A stretch of DNA of 8,618 nt from Gammaproteobacteria bacterium. GTDB lineage: Bacteria; Pseudomonadota; Gammaproteobacteria; J044. Below, piece by piece: positions 7,078 to 8,618 of the stretch; position 1 is the stretch's first letter; each line of letters starts with the position of its first letter. Location: the NCBI GenBank assembly GCA_026995955.1, contig JALWNJ010000439.1, positions 1 to 8,618 on the forward strand, read 5' to 3'. Position numbers and translations under genes: made by a program. The notes under the pieces are model-generated. The model was given only the letters and a program-made list of their open reading frames with translations, had not been told where the DNA came from and did no database searches.

Positions 7078-7617
7078 ATGAGCGATCTGCTGGACGAAGC
7101 CATCTGTTATCGGCGCGAGCTGCCGATTGCCGTGCATCGCCTGCCTGTGATGCCGGACGCGGAGCGCATCGATGCCCTGAACCGGCGCAACGAGGCCCTG
7201 CTCTTGATGCTCGAGACGCTGGAATCGGCCCCGTCCGAACCCGAGGAAGGCCATGAGGTTCCACCCGAGCTTTCCCGAATCGAGCGCAAGCTCGACCTGG
7301 TGCTGGACCTGATCTTCGAACTCCTGGCCGCGCGCCTGCAGCGGCCCGAGGCCGTGCCAGTGTGCTTCAACGAATTCGCCCTGCAGTGGCCCGAGCGCAA
7401 GGCCTTGCCCGAAGGGGGTTGGGTGGAGGTCGATCTGTATCTGCATCCGTTACTGCCGCGTGCACTGAAAGTGGCCGGTCAGGTGACCGATGGCTCCCGG
7501 TGCCAGATTGTGTTCGAGGGCGTGTCCGAATCGGTACGCAATCTGCTGTCACGGTTCATCTTCCGCCAGCATCGGCGAGAGGTGGCGCGTGCCCGGGAAC
7601 GGTCGCAAGCGGACTGA
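7078..7617 (+). CDS. Atypical PilZ-domain protein (tetrameric PilZ type)
   Basis: A 179-aa protein. The N-terminal part, YRRELPIAVHRLP followed by IDALNRRNEALLLMLETLE, matches the atypical PilZ group described from Xanthomonas, in which a helical extension drives oligomerisation. Residues about 65-88 (LSRIERKLDLVLDLIFELLA) form a heptad-like hydrophobic helix. The beta-barrel core follows: VPVCFNEFALQWPERKALPE, GGWVEVDLYLHPLLPRALKV, and a closing helix LLSRFIFRQHRREVARARER. The canonical c-di-GMP motifs are not intact: where D/N-x-S-x-x-G is expected the sequence reads NEFAL, and no clear RxxxR precedes the barrel. It may sense c-di-GMP in another way or act as an adaptor. It is 84 nt behind the FliT-like gene. 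The ATG has no nearby Shine-Dalgarno; CATAAT at 7066-7071 resembles a -10 box but lacks a fitting -35. The in-frame upstream stop at 7003 limits alternatives. Confidence 0.8.
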   Translation: MSDLLDEAICYRRELPIAVHRLPVMPDAERIDALNRRNEALLLMLETLESAPSEPEEGHEVPPELSRIERKLDLVLDLIFELLAARLQRPEAVPVCFNEFALQWPERKALPEGGWVEVDLYLHPLLPRALKVAGQVTDGSRCQIVFEGVSESVRNLLSRFIFRQHRREVARARERSQAD

Positions 7618-7622
7618 AGCCC

Positions 7623-7647
7623 TCCCCAACAGGGGGCGTCGGAATTT
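7623..7647 (+). terminator. Weak terminator-like hairpin after the PilZ gene
   Basis: CCCC (7624-7627) and GGGG (7632-7635) pair around an AACA loop, extended by a T-G wobble, 6 nt after the stop. TTTT at 7644-7647 follows only after 8 further bases. The short stem and distant T-run make this a weak candidate; the palindrome at 7716-7740 is a better one. Confidence 0.3.
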
Positions 7648-7715
7648 TGACATCCCGGAGCGGGGCTGCCATATTTCCCCTTGAGTTCATTGGCGTTTCC
7701 CGGAGGGGGCATGCT

Positions 7716-7740
7716 GGAAAAGGGGACAGACCCCTTTTTC
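7716..7740. terminator. AAAAGGGG palindrome, copy 1; bidirectional terminator-like
   Basis: AAAAGGGG (7718-7725), loop ACAGA, then CCCCTTTT (7731-7738). It extends by a G-T wobble and a G-C pair to 7716/7740. The G/C stem followed by TTTTT has the form of an intrinsic terminator in both directions. The core GGGGACAGACCCC is of a kind often seen in dispersed REP-like elements of proteobacteria (from memory). An inverted copy lies at 8251-8275. Confidence 0.65.
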
Positions 7741-7744
7741 GAGG

Positions 7745-7819
7745 GGCGAGGGGTCAGTGACTTGGGACCAGGGTGGCTGGGGCTTTGTTTTACCTCGCAC
7801 CAAACACCAAGTTCCTCGC
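7745..7819 (-). repeat. Dispersed 70-75 bp module, copy A (inverted)
   Basis: Read on the minus strand, this segment contains in order GGAACTTGG, GGTGCGAGGT, AAGCC, CCACC, GTCCCAAGT and ACCCCTCGCC, the same series as copy B (8144-8214); copy C (8285-8354) shares a subset. On the plus strand 7761-7786 is an inverted match to 8318-8343 at 22 of 26 positions. CGAGGGG is also tandemly doubled at 7740-7753, at the edge of the copy. Confidence 0.7.
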
Positions 7820-7857
7820 TCCTGTTCCTTGTTGCACATCCGCTGACGCGGCTGCGC

Positions 7858-7889
7858 GTGGCTTTCTTTGCTTGCCCAAAGAAAGCCAC
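7858..7889. repeat. 13-bp perfect hairpin with CAAAGAAAG arm
   Basis: GTGGCTTTCTTTG (7858-7870) and CAAAGAAAGCCAC (7877-7889) are exact reverse complements around the 6-nt loop CTTGCC. CCAAAGAAAG then recurs directly at 7889-7898 (first copy 7876-7885), 13 nt apart. Elements with doubled CAAAGAAAG motifs and a following GGGCACCC are, from memory, dispersed through many gamma- and betaproteobacterial genomes and often mis-annotated as short proteins; their role is unknown to me. Confidence 0.65.
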
Positions 7890-7915
7890 CAAAGAAAGGG
7901 CACCCGGAGCCCGCG

Positions 7916-7926
7916 CCCCTTCGGGG
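7916..7926 (+). other. Short CTTCGG-tetraloop hairpin
   Basis: CCC (7917-7919) and GGG (7924-7926) enclose TTCG, forming the C(UUCG)G tetraloop, which is unusually stable in RNA. The stem is only 3 bp, so alone it is minor, but it lies between the 13-bp hairpin and the four-stem fold. Confidence 0.4.
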
Positions 7927-7929
7927 TTC

Positions 7930-8061
7930 CCGTCCACGGCCTTGTCGCTGTGGGATCCATCGACAGGCATCCTGCCTGACGATGGACTGGCCGGCCTCCC
8001 TGCCGGCTACCCGGTCCCCTGCGGGGCCCGGGCCATTCCGCGCTCCGGCGGCCGTGGACGG
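7930..8061. other. Four-stem structured element, candidate ncRNA or folded DNA repeat
   Basis: A perfect 12-bp long-range stem, CCGTCCACGGCC (7930-7941) with GGCCGTGGACGG (8050-8061), closes a junction holding three hairpins. P2 (7956-7986) is 13 bp with one A-A mismatch and a TCC loop. P3 (7988-8009) is 8 bp including one G-T pair, with loop CTCCCT. P4 (8010-8032) is 9 bp with one T-C mismatch and loop TGC. P3 and P4 directly abut and could stack. These pairings were checked base by base. The strand is undetermined, as perfect stems fold on both strands. I recognise no named RNA family. It may be an RNA, an extragenic mobile palindromic element, or both. Confidence 0.6.
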
Positions 8062-8143
8062 CGCGGCCTACGGGGAAGGGCAAGGTGCTTCGTTCCGGAT
8101 GGGCGCTGGTTCTTACCGCCTGGGCGTTCTCGGACTTCGTGTT

Positions 8144-8214
8144 TCAAGGAACTTGGAACTGGGTGCGAGGTGGGGCGAAGCCACCTCCTTGTCCCAAGTT
8201 TCTCACCCCTCGCC
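8144..8214 (+). repeat. Dispersed 70-75 bp module, copy B
   Basis: This plus-strand copy carries GGAACTTGG, GGGTGCGAGGT, AAGCCACC, GTCCCAAGT and ACCCCTCGCC in the same order as the reverse complement of copy A. It is itself palindromic: GAGGTGG (8167-8173) pairs perfectly with CCACCTC (8181-8187) around a 7-nt loop, and ACTTGGAAC (8151-8159) pairs with GTCCCAAGT (8191-8199) with one wobble. Confidence 0.7.
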
Positions 8215-8250
8215 ACTTCCCTCCCGCCGTTGAACGCGCCGAGGCCGGGT

Positions 8251-8275
8251 GGAAAAGGGGTCCGTCCCCTTTTTC
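8251..8275. terminator. AAAAGGGG palindrome, copy 2; bidirectional terminator-like
   Basis: AAAAGGGG (8253-8260), loop TCCGT, CCCCTTTT (8266-8273), extended by a G-T and a G-C pair to 8251/8275. The stem is identical to copy 1 at 7716-7740. The loop is the reverse complement of that copy's ACAGA with one change, so this is an inverted copy. It lies 113 nt before fleQ and may block read-through from upstream. Confidence 0.6.
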
Positions 8276-8284
8276 GGAACAGTG

Positions 8285-8360
8285 GCGAGGAACAAGGGAC
8301 TTGGGACGAGTCAATTCGAAGCCCCAACCACCCAAGTCCCAAGTTCCTAGCCCCTTGTTC
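8285..8360 (+). repeat. Dispersed module, copy C, with a large inverted repeat before fleQ
   Basis: Copy C shares GCGAGGAAC, AAGCCCCAACCACCC and GTCCCAAGT with the other modules. It is built as an inverted repeat: GAACAAGGG (8290-8298) with CCCTTGTTC (8352-8360), and ACTTGGGAC (8299-8307) with GTCCCAAGT (8336-8344). A 7-nt bulge lies on the right side and a 28-nt segment forms the loop. The right arm ends 10 nt before the fleQ ribosome-binding site, so it could lie in the fleQ leader. Confidence 0.65.
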
Positions 8361-8387
8361 CCACCAAACCAGGGAGTCTGAAGCCTC

Positions 8388-8618
8388 ATGAATCAATCCA
8401 TCCTCCCCAGCCCGATCCTGCTGTTGCAGGATGAGGCGCGCCAGGATCTGGCGACGGCATTCCGTTTCCTGGGGTGCGAGGTGCTGGATGGCGAGGCACT
8501 GGATGCCCTTCAGGCGGAACCGATGCTGGCGGTTCTGGATGCCGGACGGGTCACGAGCGAGTTGCTCGATGCCCTGGCCGAGCGCTTCCCGCAGGTGCCA
8601 CGGGTCGTGGTGGGCGAG
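8388..8618 (+). CDS. fleQ: Flagellar master regulator FleQ, 5' part
   Basis: Only 77 residues are visible; the AAA+ and helix-turn-helix domains lie beyond the window. The visible part resembles the FleQ N-terminal receiver-like domain: PILLLQDEARQDLATAFRFL, then MLAVLDAGRVTSELLDALAE and a strand ending VPRVVVGE. This compares with the pattern LLLIDD...FLGE...LLIGE of Pseudomonas FleQ. FleQ activates sigma-54 flagellar promoters and, in Pseudomonas, also responds to c-di-GMP. The acidic pair of true receivers is degenerate here (QDE), although an Asp (D51) sits about where a phospho-acceptor would. AGGGAG at 8371-8376 is 11 nt before the ATG, slightly far. The position after fliS and the FliT-like gene supports the call; another sigma-54 activator with this N-terminus cannot be fully excluded. 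Confidence 0.85.
   Translation, partial: MNQSILPSPILLLQDEARQDLATAFRFLGCEVLDGEALDALQAEPMLAVLDAGRVTSELLDALAERFPQVPRVVVGE

Larger units (their letters stand above)
7618..8387. other. Non-coding, repeat- and palindrome-rich spacer before fleQ
   Basis: These 770 bp separate the PilZ gene from fleQ. All six frames were considered. Longer open frames exist (one runs to about 236 codons) but have no family resemblance, repeatedly cross hairpins and lack ribosome-binding sites, so I call none. The block contains two AAAAGGGG palindromes, three copies of a 70-75 bp module, a 13-bp CAAAGAAAG hairpin and a four-stem fold, each listed separately. The stretch 8062-8143 shows nothing I can name. No clear fleQ promoter could be identified. 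Confidence 0.75.

Noticed and set aside
7859..7876. Sigma-54-like TGGC...TTGC before fleQ
   Set aside because: No GG/GC pair there has the required 10-nt spacing, and the bases belong to the 13-bp hairpin.
7745..8354. CRISPR array
   Set aside because: The three module copies are diverged, in mixed orientation and irregularly spaced, with no uniform spacers and no cas genes.
7618..8387. Remnant insertion sequence with transposase
   Set aside because: Inverted repeats exist, but no transposase-like translation is seen in any frame and no target-site duplication could be identified.
7681..8391. A 236-codon open frame through the fleQ spacer, plus overlapping smaller ones in other frames
   Set aside because: It spans hairpins and repeat modules, lacks a ribosome-binding site, has low-complexity Pro/Arg/Gly/Ser composition and runs into the fleQ start. 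It is best explained as translation of repeats.

Overview
The window is a late-flagellar gene cluster, all on the + strand, from a GC-rich proteobacterium. The order flgK-flgL-fliC-flaG-fliD-fliS-(fliT-like)-(PilZ)-fleQ closely resembles the polar-flagellum cluster of Pseudomonas and related Gammaproteobacteria, where fliC-flaG-fliD-fliS-fleP lies next to the master regulator fleQ. A FleQ-type regulator together with recognisable sigma-54 and sigma-28 promoters points to a gammaproteobacterium with a polar flagellum. I cannot name the genus from the sequence; the GC content and the repeat-rich spacer would fit Ectothiorhodospiraceae-like lineages, but that is a guess.

Layout. 1-1227: 3' part of flgK (hook-filament junction). 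1231-2451: flgL, 3 nt behind it. 2452-2727: regulatory spacer with a textbook FliA (sigma-28) promoter. 2728-4230: fliC flagellin, followed by a strong GC hairpin. 4341-4760: flaG. 4761-4842: a short spacer with a near-perfect sigma-54 promoter and a perfect 10-bp hairpin. 4843-6288 fliD (filament cap), 6317-6703 fliS (flagellin chaperone) and 6700-6993 a FliT-like protein form one probable transcript. 7078-7617: an atypical PilZ-domain protein. 7618-8387: a 770-bp non-coding block full of palindromes and repeats. 8388-8618: 5' end of fleQ.

How it works together. FlgK and FlgL join hook to filament, FliC builds the filament, FliD caps it, FliS escorts flagellin and the FliT-like protein probably escorts FliD. 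FleQ, whose gene begins at the right edge, is the expected activator of the sigma-54 promoter in front of fliD. FliA, released after hook completion, would drive fliC. The window therefore shows two tiers of the flagellar hierarchy as explicit promoter sequences. The PilZ protein suggests a c-di-GMP-related input but lacks the usual ligand motif.

The least ordinary part is the spacer at 7618-8387. It holds two copies of an AAAAGGGG/CCCCTTTT palindrome, three copies (one inverted) of a roughly 70-75 bp module, a 13-bp hairpin with a repeated CCAAAGAAAG motif, and a compact four-stem fold closed by a perfect 12-bp long-range stem. I see no credible gene there.
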